Part shown: positions 18,280-28,538 of the stretch, in pieces
How positions within the stretch are numbered: position 1 is the stretch's first letter
Layout: the number at the start of each line of letters is the position of its first letter
Assembly (NCBI GenBank): GCA_000695325.1
Contig: AVPN01000680.1
Span: forward strand, 1-28,538
Length of the DNA: 28,538 nucleotides
Origin: Pleurobrachia bachei
Lineage: Eukaryota; Ctenophora; Tentaculata; Cydippida; Pleurobrachiidae
Reading direction: 5' to 3'
The notes under the pieces: generated by a model
Told to the model about the DNA's origin: nothing
Seen by the model: the letters and a program-made list of their open reading frames with translations, nothing else
Database searches by the model: none
Translations under genes and position numbers: made by a program

Positions 18280-20123
18280 GATGGTAGGGATTCCCAGCAA
18301 GTCTTGATCGAGCAGGAGGAACTAGGACCATGGCATCGGCAATTCTTGGCAGTGCTCTCTCGGATAGTCTGGGGGACAGGAAATTCTCGATCAGTTTCAT
18401 CATCAAGTTTATTATTAAAATCATAGTGCAGCAGATGGTGAAATCGAGACGGCTCAGTGGTGTGTACATAGACCATACCATGTCGCAAGTTTAGAGAAAA
18501 ATTGCTTTGAAAATACCGCTCTGGCGCTCTGATAGCCGTATCTATATCACCCGGCACCGATCTCTAAGCTATACAACATGTATGGTATAGTAGATCGGAG
18601 AGTGATATAAAGATACAGCTACTCATGCTGCAACATCACTATTAGATTTAGAATTCCAAAATAGACTAGTTGTAATCATGATTATGACTGCTAGTATTAT
18701 ATCTTTAGAACAGATGGTATGGTACACGCACTGGTATAGAGAAAGCACGATCTTACCTCACGTCCGACGTTATTGTTGTGAAGATTCAGCGCTGAGAGGG
18801 ATGTGTACTCGTTCTCCCTGGCGTCCAACATCCGCTTGGCAAACTGAGCACTGTTCTGCAGTGGTAGCAGTATTACAATTAGTACTGTGACAGCTGGCTA
18901 GTGAATGAAGTATAGCTGTAGAATTGCGGGACTAGGGTTGTGAGATTTGGTTTGCTAGAGCGCTTGAGAGCGGAAACATTTTGTTTTATTAGTACTATGT
19001 GAATTGTATATAATCAAGCTCACTCCAGGCCGGCTAGTGTCCTACAATAATCAACACAGGCATAGTACCATACCTAATATTCACTTTAAAATCCCTATAC
19101 TGATATGATACTCACGTCTAATCACTATCATAAAATCCCTACTAATATCATGATACTCACCCATATCTCATTGCTGCAAGATCCCCACTGGTAGGATGCA
19201 CCTGCGCTGACATTCCCACTCTCACAGTCCCCACATTTGTCCACCTCGCCATTCTGACAGGCTCGTGCCACTGCAATGACAACTCCGGCACTCGCCATGG
19301 CATGCATAACTGCCCTCTCTTTTGTTCCCGGGAGCTGAGGTTTCGTCTTCTTTCCAAACACAACCCCTATATCAAACGAACTGCAGTTCCAGCGACGGTA
19401 CCCGAAGGCTTCCCGGCAAGTCTCGATTGCTCCGTTTATTCCCTGGGAAATACAGTAGTGCAGATCAAAAAGGGTTGTAATATTTAGAGGATGACTATCG
19501 GCCCCACATGGTTAGGATAGCTCTAGAATCCAGATTCTGGATAGTATTTAGCTCTGGATAGAAAAAGTTAGAGTACCCACTCCATCGAAATACCTCAATC
19601 ATGATAGGGATTAGGACGGGGGCCTCAGCACACACCGCCCTCTGACGGTGGGTCAAACCTTCAAAGATCTGACAAGCCTCTGTTGCCAAGCCCATGCTTC
19701 TCGTCGTGCCGTGAGGACTGAAACACAATTGAAAAGTTCAAACTTGGGGGCAATATATTGGGGTTACAAACTAAATATGGCAAACAACGGAGTGGGTATT
19801 ATATCTCTGGGTCAACCTTGCCGCGCCCCCATTCGATAAGTCTTCCTTAATGTATCAACCGAGATCAAAGCGGCCCGATTCAAAGCTGCTGTCTGTATAC
19901 GGTTGAATAAAACATTCAGGGGGTGACCGAGAGAGAGAGAGAGAAACATAGAGAGAGAAACAGAGAGAACTAGGCACCTTTCTGTGGTTTCACGGTGGTA
20001 GTACTTGATGGTTTGTTCAGTGTTCACTCCGAACACTGCAGCACCAGCTGTCGCCACTGTCTGTGTGATGGAAGCTCCAAGGGTCGGACAGCACAAGACA
20101 AAGACTGATAAAAGTTGATACAT
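13799..20123 (-). CDS. Wnt family secreted ligand
   Basis: Eight exons give 384 aa: 20123-19978, 19717-19594, 19442-19161, 18855-18757, 16654-16484, 15026-14934, 14834-14746 and 13949-13799. Phases 2,0,0,0,0,0,2 all match and the total is 1155 nt. A signal peptide ([12 protein letters not shown]) leads into the Wnt fold: [23 protein letters not shown] (residues 105-112), [48 protein letters not shown] (227-242), [17 protein letters not shown] and a Cys-rich end [10 protein letters not shown]. The mature chain has 24 cysteines, the usual Wnt number. Ser233 sits where Porcupine attaches the lipid, although the usual CHG-x-SGSC reads CHGPSSSC. Wnts signal through Frizzled/LRP. Exons 2 to 5 have further copies in the array, so the exact choice of copy is uncertain. 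Wnt subfamily not assigned. Confidence 0.92.
14491..14635. repeat. CT/CCCT-rich simple repeat
   Basis: CTCTCT and about ten CCCT tetramers, then CTTT/CTCT mixtures, in the last Wnt intron. Flanked at 14270-14395 by a GA-rich stretch of opposite bias, so the two could pair. Confidence 0.8.
15149..15319 (-). CDS. Wnt exon 5, alternative copy I
   Basis: A complete 171 bp exon carrying the [10 protein letters not shown] loop and SIKTCW, phase 0 to 0, equal to 16654-16484. It is the copy nearest the intact exon 6, so it may be the one actually used. The main model lists copy II only because one copy had to be chosen. Confidence 0.75.
15708..15806 (-). CDS. Wnt exon 4, alternative copy I
   Basis: A complete 99 bp exon ([10 protein letters not shown] to NNNVGRE) with both splice sites, phase 0 to 0. 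It is interchangeable in frame with 17141-17043 and 18855-18757. Including more than one copy would insert 33 aa per extra copy without a frameshift. Confidence 0.75.
16112..16228 (-). pseudogene. Truncated Wnt exon 3 (copy I)
   Basis: The last 117 bp of exon 3 (from RACQNG to the donor at 16112) remain. The segment with RWNC and the acceptor is lost at the duplication break. It cannot be spliced in normally. Confidence 0.85.
16229..16282. other. 54 bp filler at a duplication junction
   Basis: Sequence between the two 1.28 kb copies that matches neither neighbour (starts GCATTGCTTTTC). It resembles filler DNA inserted during end-joining or template switching. Confidence 0.6.
16266..16361 (-). 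pseudogene. Wnt exon 6, copy II: broken and ending in a stop
   Basis: The exon starts normally ([11 protein letters not shown]...), but the duplication break replaces its last codons. After DQITKL the frame reads LLNQA and then TGA (16266-16268), and the donor is gone. A transcript ending here would encode a Wnt lacking the SPSYC, GTSGRNC and CCGRGY segments. Confidence 0.8.
16283..17563. repeat. Wnt tandem duplication 1, copy II
   Basis: Second copy of the 1.28 kb segment, separated from the first by a 54 bp segment (16229-16282) that matches neither flank. On its right it continues into full exon 3 and exon 2 sequence, which copy I lacks. Confidence 0.95.
17043..18003 (-). CDS. Wnt exons 2, 3 and 4, alternative copy II
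   Basis: Complete exons 18003-17880 (exon 2), 17728-17447 (exon 3) and 17141-17043 (exon 4), all with intact splice sites and encoding the same protein as copy III. Exon 2 needs a phase 2 donor, which only the signal-peptide exon supplies. Exons 3 and 4 are phase 0 to 0 and could be joined to copy III exons in frame. No signal peptide exon accompanies this copy. Confidence 0.75.
18218..18277. repeat. GA microsatellite at a duplication junction
   Basis: GAGAGATAGAGAGGGAGAAA followed by an uninterrupted GA run, ending exactly where copy III begins. A related GA stretch (19926-19966) occupies the matching place at the other end of copy III. Confidence 0.9.
18279..18368 (-). pseudogene. Truncated Wnt exon 5 (copy III)
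   Basis: Acceptor and first 90 bp ([19 protein letters not shown] to WESLPS) remain; the break with the GA run removes the rest and the donor. Confidence 0.85.
18279..19992. repeat. Wnt tandem duplication 2, copy III
   Basis: Contiguous on its right with the unique signal-peptide exon, so it is the original position for the 5' half of the gene. It begins inside exon 5 (TTGATGGTAGGG) directly after the GA run and ends at a second GA-rich stretch (19926-19966). Confidence 0.95.
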
Positions 20124-20532
20124 TTTGAATTGATCGAAGGTGGCTGCTCAGTGGAGCTCTGTTGTGAGCTTCTTGTGTATTGTGTGGATATGCGGGATGT
20201 TGGGCAGAGCGAGCTGGGGCGGCTTAGAGGAAAAACGTACTATGCAACTAAGCATGCACGGCAATTATCCTGCCCCTATATTATTTATTAAGTGGCTTAA
20301 TTGGAGGAGAGTATGTATCCTGCCGCAGGAGTATCTTAGGACCGATTATATGACACCATGTGATCATAAACCACGTGATCATCATCTCCTCCTTCTCCTC
20401 GGCTCACGAGAGGTGCACAGAGCGACAAACAGAGTAAGGGATGAATGAAACGGAGAGAGAGAGAGTACTGCTGAGCAGTGTGTTGCTGGGTGACAAGAAA
20501 TCATTATACCGAGAACGACTTCCTGGTGCTCT
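20124..20532. promoter_or_regulatory. Upstream region of the Wnt gene
   Basis: The 400 bp before the Wnt start codon. It must carry the promoter because the signal-peptide exon starts at 20123. A CACGTG E-box lies at 20372-20377, and two more follow at 20804-20809 and 20825-20830. No TATA box was found. An ORF in the opposite direction (20140-20448) has no recognisable domain. Confidence 0.35.
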
Positions 20533-20667
20533 CTTCCCCCTTCTCTCTCTTTCTTTTTCTCTCAGTCTCTCTTTCTCGGTCTCTCTCCATCTCTCTTTCT
20601 CGTTCTCTCTCCATCTCTCTTTTTCGTTCTCTCTCCATCTCTCTTCCCTTTTCTCTCTTACCCATGT

Positions 20668-20721
<54 letters not shown>

Positions 20722-20740
20722 TCTCCCTCTCTCACACAGT
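20533..20740. repeat. CT-rich tract upstream of Wnt
   Basis: CTCT/TTCTCTCTCCAT repeats, with CTCTCTCCATCTCTCTTT occurring three times in a 30 bp period, then a pure CT run. On the Wnt strand this reads as GAGA, a sequence bound by GAGA factors in some animals. Whether such a factor exists here is unknown. Confidence 0.8.
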
Positions 20741-22702
20741 GTGAGGAGCTCTCTCACGCGTGTAGCTGATCCTGTCCCCTCGGTCCCCTAGCTCCTGGAG
20801 TAGCACGTGGTTTTCAAGAAATATCACGTGATCCAGAGATCCTGTGAGAAAAAATGAGGGCAATTAAGCTCGCCTTGGCTGGCGCTTATCACACGTCGCC
20901 CTCTGACCTCTCTCCTATCCAGTGACCTCAGGGGTCTGTTCTTATAACCAAACTCGGTATATCAATTGATCAAAGTACGGGGAACCCAGGTCCCGCCGCT
21001 AGCTAGTAACGCCCTGCAGTTCATTAATGGGAGGGCCCGGTATATAATGTGACGCAATGCACTGAATGTGTCAAGATATACTTTGGAGGGGCGTTGTTGA
21101 TCCCAAGGCTGCCACCTGGGGGGCAGGGAGGTGCTGAATAGATAGCTCCTCAAATCGTCTCACAAGCAGGGACAATTAGGGGCATCTCGCCCCAAACGGA
21201 ATGCAGGGATCTCTCTCAGCTCGATCATAGTGCTTGTCTGAGAGTACACGCCCCGAAATAATATTATAATGCGGGAAATTATCAATCTCGTGATCAATAT
21301 ATCTGACCGTCCGATCATCGGGGTGTTAGTCTGATGGCAAAAGAACAGGAGCTCGAAAGCGAAAGGAAGGGTGGTTGTAAATTGTTATCCACTGATCGAT
21401 ATTGTTATGGAGCGGCAAGGGCAAAGGGTCAAGAAAAGCGTTAGAAAAGACCGAAGAAAATATCAAATCGTAAAACGATTAAATAAGCGAGAGTAGATAG
21501 GAAATTCGAAGAGAGTAGGTAGAAAATTCGAAGAAACATTATATTGATTATTGAAAGCTACGTATTGATGGTCGACCCCTTTATTGACCCGCCTCTTTCT
21601 ATCGACCCCTATCATGGACGCCTCTTTTTGTTTCATGGAATTGGATGGGTTAGATAAATATTAAATAATATGTAGTGTGAGTAAGAGGATACTAACAACC
21701 TGATCTGGTCAATGTGGGAACAGTCGTGCCTGAATCTCAGGTTCAGATCACGGCTATTTGTCAATTATCACTGAGGTCTCAGGGAAATTTTCTGGGAAAA
21801 GCCAAGAGATCGATCAGGTCTCAGGGCTATTATAGCCGTAACCTGAATCTGAGGTTGAGTCGCATGACTAGTCACGACTACTGTCGCGATTACTGTCCCT
21901 CCCCCCGCCCGCCCCACCCTCCAATGAGAGTAAACCATGCCCACTGCACTGCGCTTAACATACGCAAGGTTGGCCCCTAAAATATAAGCTTCACTTGAGA
22001 ATTGACAAGTTGTTACATAAATTCTGACTAATGAATGGCATTCGCACTATTTCTAACTTTTAACACATTTATTATCAGATCGATCCGTCCTCAATTAAAA
22101 TATGTAAACCCAGGTATTACTAAGCACGCATTACGCATAGTGTTTTCATAATAGGAGAACTGAGATAAATACAATCCTGAGTAACTCAACGGAGCTCAAG
22201 GATTTCTGAGGAAGCCCTGCATGGCGGCGCCAGACCCCCATTTGATTCTCAACAGGCCGCTCAGATGGGGTCTCGGCGCCATACAGGACACCCCTAACTT
22301 CTCTCACCTGCTTTGAATGGGATAGAACCTCTGAGCGTGACAGATAAAGAGGCTTGCAAAGGTAAACAACAAGAAGGACAGCCTGACTAGCGGATAACGG
22401 CAATCAATCATCGATTCAAATTTCATCGGAACGCTGGCTGTAATTTCCTCATTCCGTTTGAGCGGTTCAGGTAGGTTTAGATGTTCAAATGGCTCGCTAA
22501 AAGTAGGTCATACACTTTAGATATACAAAGATCTCACAGAGGGAGCAACCAAACTACAAAAGTGAGCCTTAAAAAAGCACCCATCAAGCATCGAGGACAC
22601 GTGTAATTTAGCAAATTGCTCGTACATACGAACTCTAGTACGATAAACTTTGATTCATGGCTTGGTTCCACTGTCCCGGTACACCCCTTAGAGAGACTAT
22701 AA
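20741..22702. other. Gene-poor intergenic region
   Basis: No exon set could be built. It contains two E-boxes (20804, 20825), a 22 bp near-tandem pair (AGTAGGTAGAAAATTCGAAGA type, 21490-21535), an imperfect foldback structure (21727-21860) and a hairpin with 18-21 bp arms (22221-22241 with 22265-22282, ATGGCG...CCCCAT). The longest open frames have no recognisable domain. Confidence 0.4.
21727..21860. repeat. Imperfect foldback element
   Basis: CCTGAATCTCAGGTTCAG on the left and CCTGAATCTGAGGTTGAG on the right are near-copies that are also partly self-complementary. ACGGCTAT on the left faces ATAGCCGT on the right, and GGTCTCAGGG occurs twice inside. It may be an old MITE. No target-site duplication was identified. 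Confidence 0.45.
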
Positions 22703-22716
22703 TAGAGAGAGAGAGG

Positions 22717-22769
<53 letters not shown>

Positions 22770-22857
22770 AAAAAGAGAGAGTGTGAGAGAGAGAGAGGGA
22801 GAGAGAGAGAAAAGAGAGAGAGAGAGAAAAGAGAGAGTGAGAAAAGAGAGAGGGAGG
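22703..22857. repeat. GA-rich simple repeat
   Basis: GAGAGA run with GGGAGGGAAAAAGAG and GTGAGAGA interruptions. Long open frames across it in several frames are a by-product of the repeat. Confidence 0.9.
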
Positions 22858-23984
22858 GATGGAGAGTGGTGCACCAACTTGACGTGCAATCAACAGGACC
22901 AAATAGAGAAGACCATCTTGGGCGTCTACCTAAGTCAGCAGCATCGACCTGATCTAGGCCCCATTGGGATAGGCCGGTTCCCGTCGGCCGTGACAATCGC
23001 GTCTATCTTTGTTTTTCCCTTTCTTCATCATTCTCTAATATGATCATCTATAGTTCTCACTAAAAATCGCTTTGTATAGACGTACCAATTTAGATAAGTG
23101 GCCGGGGATATAGTCGCGAGACAGAGTTTTTACCCTTTCGTTTTCCCGTTGGCTGTTTCATTGCGCCTCCACTGAATCCTCAGACATCTCACACCTCCTG
23201 AGAGAAAAGAAGAGAGAGGGAGAGGGAGAGTGGGGATAGATCATTCGATGATCCAAGACAAGAGACCACTTGCAGTAATGAGTTGAACAAGAATTGCCGG
23301 GAATCATTACGACCAGCTCGTACCATGACAAATTGAGAGGGACGCCAATTACTCCAAAAATATGGAAATACTTTTTCTTAAGCAAGTGACGGCTGAATGC
23401 GACGTTGATAGAATCTATCGGCTAAATCATCGGAATTGAGAGGAGAGTATGATTTAGTTGGTTTGGTAATCGGGGAGGGAAATTCGTCACTGCTTCTTTT
23501 TTACGTCACTCTGATAAAATAAATTAATGATGTCATTGTCAAAATATTTGTCAATTTCACAGACAACGAACTGTGTATTTGAGTCGCATGACACTATAAT
23601 GTCCGTAAAACAAATAAATTATGAACAATTAAACCGTGCATCACCTGCACAAAATTCCATTTTCTATGATGGTCCCTTTACAGATGCGTACCTTGTTCGA
23701 CCCTCCTTGAACAAAACAAACAGATGTTATGTAAGACTCTTGAAAAAAAGAAGAAACAACGGCTGAATCAGGAGTCACACTTCATGAAACATTTCCAACG
23801 TCATGACTTCCATTGTTCAAAAAACATATAATACTGTTAGCATAGCATCTATCTTTTGTTCTTAAAACCACACCTGTGAAAAATTGTGCTAAATGTATCG
23901 ATAAGATGGTTAAAAAGTGCTAAAAACCAGTCGAGATGTGAAAATAGAGGATTCAGGGAGCACCTGGAGCACCCAGTCTACTGC
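22858..23984. other. Intergenic region before the secreted-protein gene
   Basis: No convincing exon. AT-rich toward the right; presumably carries distal regulatory sequence for the gene at 24027. A 79-codon open frame at 23527-23766 has no domain and no splice context. Confidence 0.4.
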
Positions 23985-23991
23985 TATAAAA
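23985..23991 (+). promoter_or_regulatory. TATA box of the secreted-protein gene
   Basis: TATAAAA, 32 nt before an initiator-like TTCACAC (A at 24017). This spacing is normal for a TATA promoter and would give a 5' UTR of only about 10 nt before the ATG at 24027. Confidence 0.65.
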
Positions 23992-24026
23992 ACAGACTAG
24001 AAGATATTCATTTTTCACACTCCACG

Positions 24027-25507
24027 ATGAAGTACTTGGTTTTGTTAGTTTTGTTGGGCGTCGCAGCCTGCGTTGATGAGGGAAGACACAGGCGGGGACC
24101 CAAGATCAAGGTGAAACCTGTGATCAGGGCAATTCAGGGTTCTGATGTTGAGTTCAACTTCAGAGTTATGGGTGAGTGAAGAAAATAGTACGATGTTGTG
24201 TTCTCAATCTTAATATGATAAGGCACCATTTTAATTTCAAAAAACACTTGTCTTTTATCTCACACTCACAACTAAACTGCAGATATTCCTGTTAATTGCA
24301 GGAAAGCTACCTCTGGAGGAGGAGCGAGTTGAGATTCTGAAACTGCTGAACCAGCATGAGAGCATTGAATCTGATTTTGATATTTCATTCAGGAACTCCA
24401 CCGAATCTGATGGCGAACATAAGGAGTAAGTAACATAGTGAAGATGATATTCTAAGTAATATTACTAGAGTAGCTTTTTTCAGTCCCCAGCATGAGCAGC
24501 CACAATAATATTGTTTTTACAGGCGACACATTCTTCACGGATTTGCCAGCCTGACCAATGTGACTTGTGAAGACCAGAGGAAGTACAGGATCAACTACGT
24601 TGCTAAAGAGCGAGAACTCGAACTTGACCAACCTGAGAAACGACCAAATGGAGTTTTCCGTCTGGCTGTTAAAGGATGCAAGAGGCCCGAGCCTGAGCCT
24701 AGGCCCGAGCCCGAGCCTAGGTCCGTTGATCACCATAGGCCCCATGGACCTAGGATCTTTGTGAGGCCAATTTATTTCCCCAGGAAGGCAGCCAATCTGA
24801 CCATCAGATTCAAAGTTGTAGGTAAGTGAAAAGGATTGTTTTTCGCGACCCCCTTTTATACCCAAGTTGTGTCAAATTCTTGCATTTTGTTATCGTAAGA
24901 CAATCAGCTACACCCGGCCCTGTGTTTTTAGGAAGGCGACGACTGGATGAAGATCGAGTTGAGATTCTGAAGTTGCTCAACAGGACTTCCAGCATCGAGT
25001 CCGATTTCGATATCTCCTTCAAAGATCGAGATGATGATGATGATGATGATGAGGAAGAAGAGGAAGACTTTCAGTTTAATTTTAAGGACGACGAGGATGA
25101 TGAGGATGATCATCACCGGTTAGTAAATAGCTCCACTTTTGTGCAGTATGAACTGAGAATTGAAGATCAAGTTGATCATTTGTAGTAGTAGGAGAATTGA
25201 GGAACACTCTGTTCCAGGCACTAGGCAGGTACCCAAACCAGCAATAACGCTCCATATTTTCAGACGATACGTCCTGGACGGAAAAGCGGTCTTGACTGAC
25301 GTGGACTGTGATGACCAGAGGAAATATAGGATCAGGTATGCTTGCCGAGAACGAGAGGACGAGGAACTCGAGTTCGATCATCACCACCGACGAAAGGGAA
25401 TGTTTGCGTTGAGAGTCAGAGGATGTCCTCGACCCCGACCCGATCCTCGACCTAAGCCTAATCCTCAACCTAGGCCTGACCCTCGACCCGATCCTATCGA
25501 ATACTAA
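24027..25507 (+). CDS. Secreted two-repeat acidic, proline-rich protein, unrecognised
   Basis: Five exons (24027-24171, 24302-24425, 24523-24821, 24932-25118, 25264-25507) join in frame to 332 aa. A signal peptide (MKYLVLLVLLGVAACVD) is followed by two copies of a domain of about 110 aa. Shared motifs are GP(K/R)I..V.P, F(R/K)V.G, RVEILKLLN, SIESDFDISF, C(E/D)DQRKYRI.Y and a closing G-C. Repeat 1 covers about residues 29-142 and repeat 2 about 168-305. Each ends in a charged Pro-rich tail (RPEPEPRPEPEP; RPRPDPRPKPNPQPRPDP). Repeat 2 has an Asp/Glu block at about 221-250 (DDDDDDD EEEEE) absent from repeat 1. Asn sequons NST, NVT, NLT and NRT suggest glycosylation. Intron phases run 1,2,1,2, so the gene arose by internal exon-pair duplication. 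The acidic block could bind calcium, as in biomineralisation or matrix proteins. I recognise no known family. Confidence 0.85.
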
Positions 25508-25660
25508 GTGGGTGTGTGTTGTTGCTAAATATGTGTTAAAAATATGAATTTATTTTCCCAAAGATACGATATCAGATGTTTTAACGTGCCTCTGTGTCGA
25601 ATCACCACTGGAAAAGTGGGTAAAGTGGTTTAACAAGGGACTGGGAGGAGGGGCCTTAGC

Positions 25661-27489
<1,829 letters not shown>

Positions 27490-27924
27490 CCACTAACTCA
27501 GCCGTCGGCCAGAAATCAGAATTCTGTAGAAATCACACCCAGACGCGAGCTTAGCCAAATTACGTTGCAAATAGGGTCGCGCGCACGCGCAATCCAACAG
27601 TAACCCTGAATTGGAAATTTCAAAAATTTCAAATTCTAAAACTTTCAAAAAAGATTTTTCAGATCAGAAAAATCGGGAACGCGAAGGTCAAAAGTGGCCC
27701 CTGGCCCTGTCTCTGTTTACTCACCCGATTAGAAGGTCTTTGATACACTGGAATCTTTTCTGCCATGTCTTGAGTTGTATCACATGTCTTAGGGCATCGC
27801 ATAGTACACCCCAGGTTGTACGGCCCGTGGCTTGATAAGTCAAGACCTCCTGATGGTCATCTAAAGACATTTAGAAATCTGGAAATTAATGTTTAATAAA
27901 TTGTTTCACTAATAGAAATCTAAT
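27490..27924. promoter_or_regulatory. CpG-containing promoter region of the downstream gene
   Basis: 435 bp between the tetranucleotide array and the next start codon. It has a cluster of CpG (GGGTCGCGCGCACGCGC) and then AT-rich sequence with AAATTTCAAAAATTTCAAATT. A 74-codon open frame at 27611-27835 has no domain and is probably not a gene. Confidence 0.45.
27580..27591. promoter_or_regulatory. NRF1-type site
   Basis: CGCGCACGCGCA matches the animal NRF1 consensus YGCGCAYGCGCR at every base. Such sites are common in TATA-less housekeeping promoters, and it lies 335 bp before the ATG at 27925. Confidence 0.5.
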
Positions 27925-28117
27925 ATGGCAACTGTCGATGGGAAAATGCTCGATTCTTTTGTAGAGGTATGTTTTTGGAAAACATCACAAAACTGTATCG
28001 AAGTGCTTAGATGCAATTAATTTCAGAGATTGGCGAAGCTATCAACCAATCAAAGACGATATTTGAAGGAATTGGAAATAATTATACGACACGTCAAGCA
28101 ATACTTCATAGACAAGG
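27925..28117 (+). CDS. 5' end of an unidentified gene, first two exons
   Basis: Exon 1 is 27925-27966 (MATVDGKMLDSFVE), donor GTATGT. Exon 2 is 28027-28117, acceptor TTTCAG, donor GTAAGG, phase 1 at its end. The 44 codons continue as RLAKLSTNQRRYLKEL and EIIIRHVKQYFIDKG. That looks like an amphipathic, possibly coiled-coil N-terminus of an intracellular protein. There is no signal peptide. The remaining exons lie past the window, and the family cannot be named from this much. Confidence 0.65.
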
Positions 28118-28214
28118 GTAAGGTTATTCCCTATCGATTCGCGCTCTGGTAAAGTTTACATCCTAGGATAGCTATCCGTGGGTCAGCCTTGGGCCCTTTC
28201 CGCGGCAAAATTAC

Positions 28215-28490
28215 ATTAGCGGAAAACCACGTCCAGACGTAGGTTAGACGTAGTTCGGACGTACTCCAGACGTATTCCAGACGTAACGGTTTGGGACGTA
28301 ATCGGTAAGACGTACTACAGACGTACTACAGACGCACTACGGACGTAAAAAAATACGTCCCAACTACGTCGGCACGTAGTTGAGACGCCCTACAGACGCT
28401 CTACAGACGCCCTACAGACGTGCTACAAACGTAACAGACGTAGTCCAAACGTAATGGAAAACGCACTATAAACGTTACGTTTCAGTTAAT
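28215..28490. repeat. Degenerate 11-12 bp ACGT minisatellite
   Basis: Repeats of the type AGACGTACTAC (AGACGTACTACAGACGCACTAC; right-hand version AGACGCCCTAC). Two adjacent hairpins lie in the middle: GGACGTA/TACGTCC (28341-28347 with 28354-28360) and CAACTACGT/ACGTAGTTG (28361-28369 with 28374-28382). It lies in the intron after exon 2 of the unidentified gene. Confidence 0.8.
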
Positions 28491-28538
28491 TCCTGGTTTT
28501 CAAACTAGTGTTTAGACGCAATAGGGACGCTTTGTGAC

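Noticed and set aside
19812-19930. Possible extra Wnt exon ([14 protein letters not shown]...) between the signal-peptide exon and exon 2
   Set aside because: Open in one frame, but its ends do not fit the phase on either side, while the signal-peptide exon joins exon 2 directly in phase 2. Treated as intron.
20140-20448. 102-codon plus-strand frame with a hydrophobic start
   Set aside because: No splice context or domain, and it occupies the Wnt promoter region.
20404-20791. Ser/Leu-rich and Arg/Glu-rich frames over the CT tract
   Set aside because: Translation of a simple repeat.
22146-22403. 85-codon minus-strand frame with hydrophobic ends
   Set aside because: No recognisable domain or splice partners; overlaps a hairpin.
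22534-23043. Long frames over the GA tract on both strands
   Set aside because: Open only because GA/CT repeats contain no stop codons.
24452-24865. 137-codon minus-strand frame
   Set aside because: Antisense shadow of exon 3 of the secreted-protein gene.
25082-25468. 128-codon minus-strand frame
   Set aside because: Antisense shadow of exons 4 and 5 of the secreted-protein gene; driven by the Pro-rich codons.
27611-27835. 74-codon plus-strand frame before the last gene
   Set aside because: AT-rich promoter region, no domain, and no donor that leads in frame to the next exon.

Overview
The window comes from an animal nuclear genome. Every gene is split by short introns (mostly about 40 to 1000 bp) with GT..AG borders, and one gene is a clear Wnt ligand, a family found only in Metazoa. 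Wnt, a VIT+vWA (VWA5A-type) protein, C2H2 zinc fingers, compact introns and abundant GA/CT simple repeats would suit a sponge or another early-branching animal. I cannot fix the species from sequence alone. No rRNA, tRNA or CRISPR array was found. I built the gene models by hand from splice sites and reading-frame phase, and each of the three complete multi-exon models (864, 384 and 332 aa) closes in frame.

Layout. 1-54 is the last-exon end of a C2H2 zinc-finger gene (+). 1-6611 is a nest of tandem duplications. An approx. 2.6 kb unit joins the 3' half of the zinc-finger gene to the tail of the facing VWA5A-like gene; it is present at 1-1771 and 1772-4390. A 1468 bp unit holding only the VWA5A-like tail is repeated head-to-tail at 3676-5143 and 5144-6611. 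The VWA5A-like gene itself runs leftward from 12098 to 5452 in 18 exons. It carries an internal duplicated exon pair and a 243 bp hAT-like transposon in an intron. A two-exon gene for a 60 aa basic protein (12844-12585, -) follows, with a CpG-rich upstream region. The Wnt gene (20123-13799, -) has eight exons, but its middle exons occur two or three times in two overlapping tandem duplications (14948-17563 and 16565-19992).

A 3.9 kb gene-poor stretch (20124-23984) carries CT/GA tracts. After it comes a five-exon gene (24027-25507, +) with a TATA box. It encodes a secreted, two-repeat, Asp/Glu- and Pro-rich protein that I do not recognise. A strikingly regular tetranucleotide array (25661-27489) built of 28 bp super-units follows. 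The window ends with a CpG/NRF1-type promoter, the first two exons of an unidentified gene (27925 onward, +), and a degenerate ACGT-rich minisatellite in its next intron.

The genes do not look like a functional cluster. What unites the window is repeated local tandem duplication that copies parts of genes, never whole ones. Three loci (zinc finger, VWA5A-like, Wnt) carry spare exons. Intron phase at the copies decides which combinations can be spliced in frame. Many copies are almost identical, so the duplications are either very recent or partly an assembly artefact; this is the main caution for any reader.
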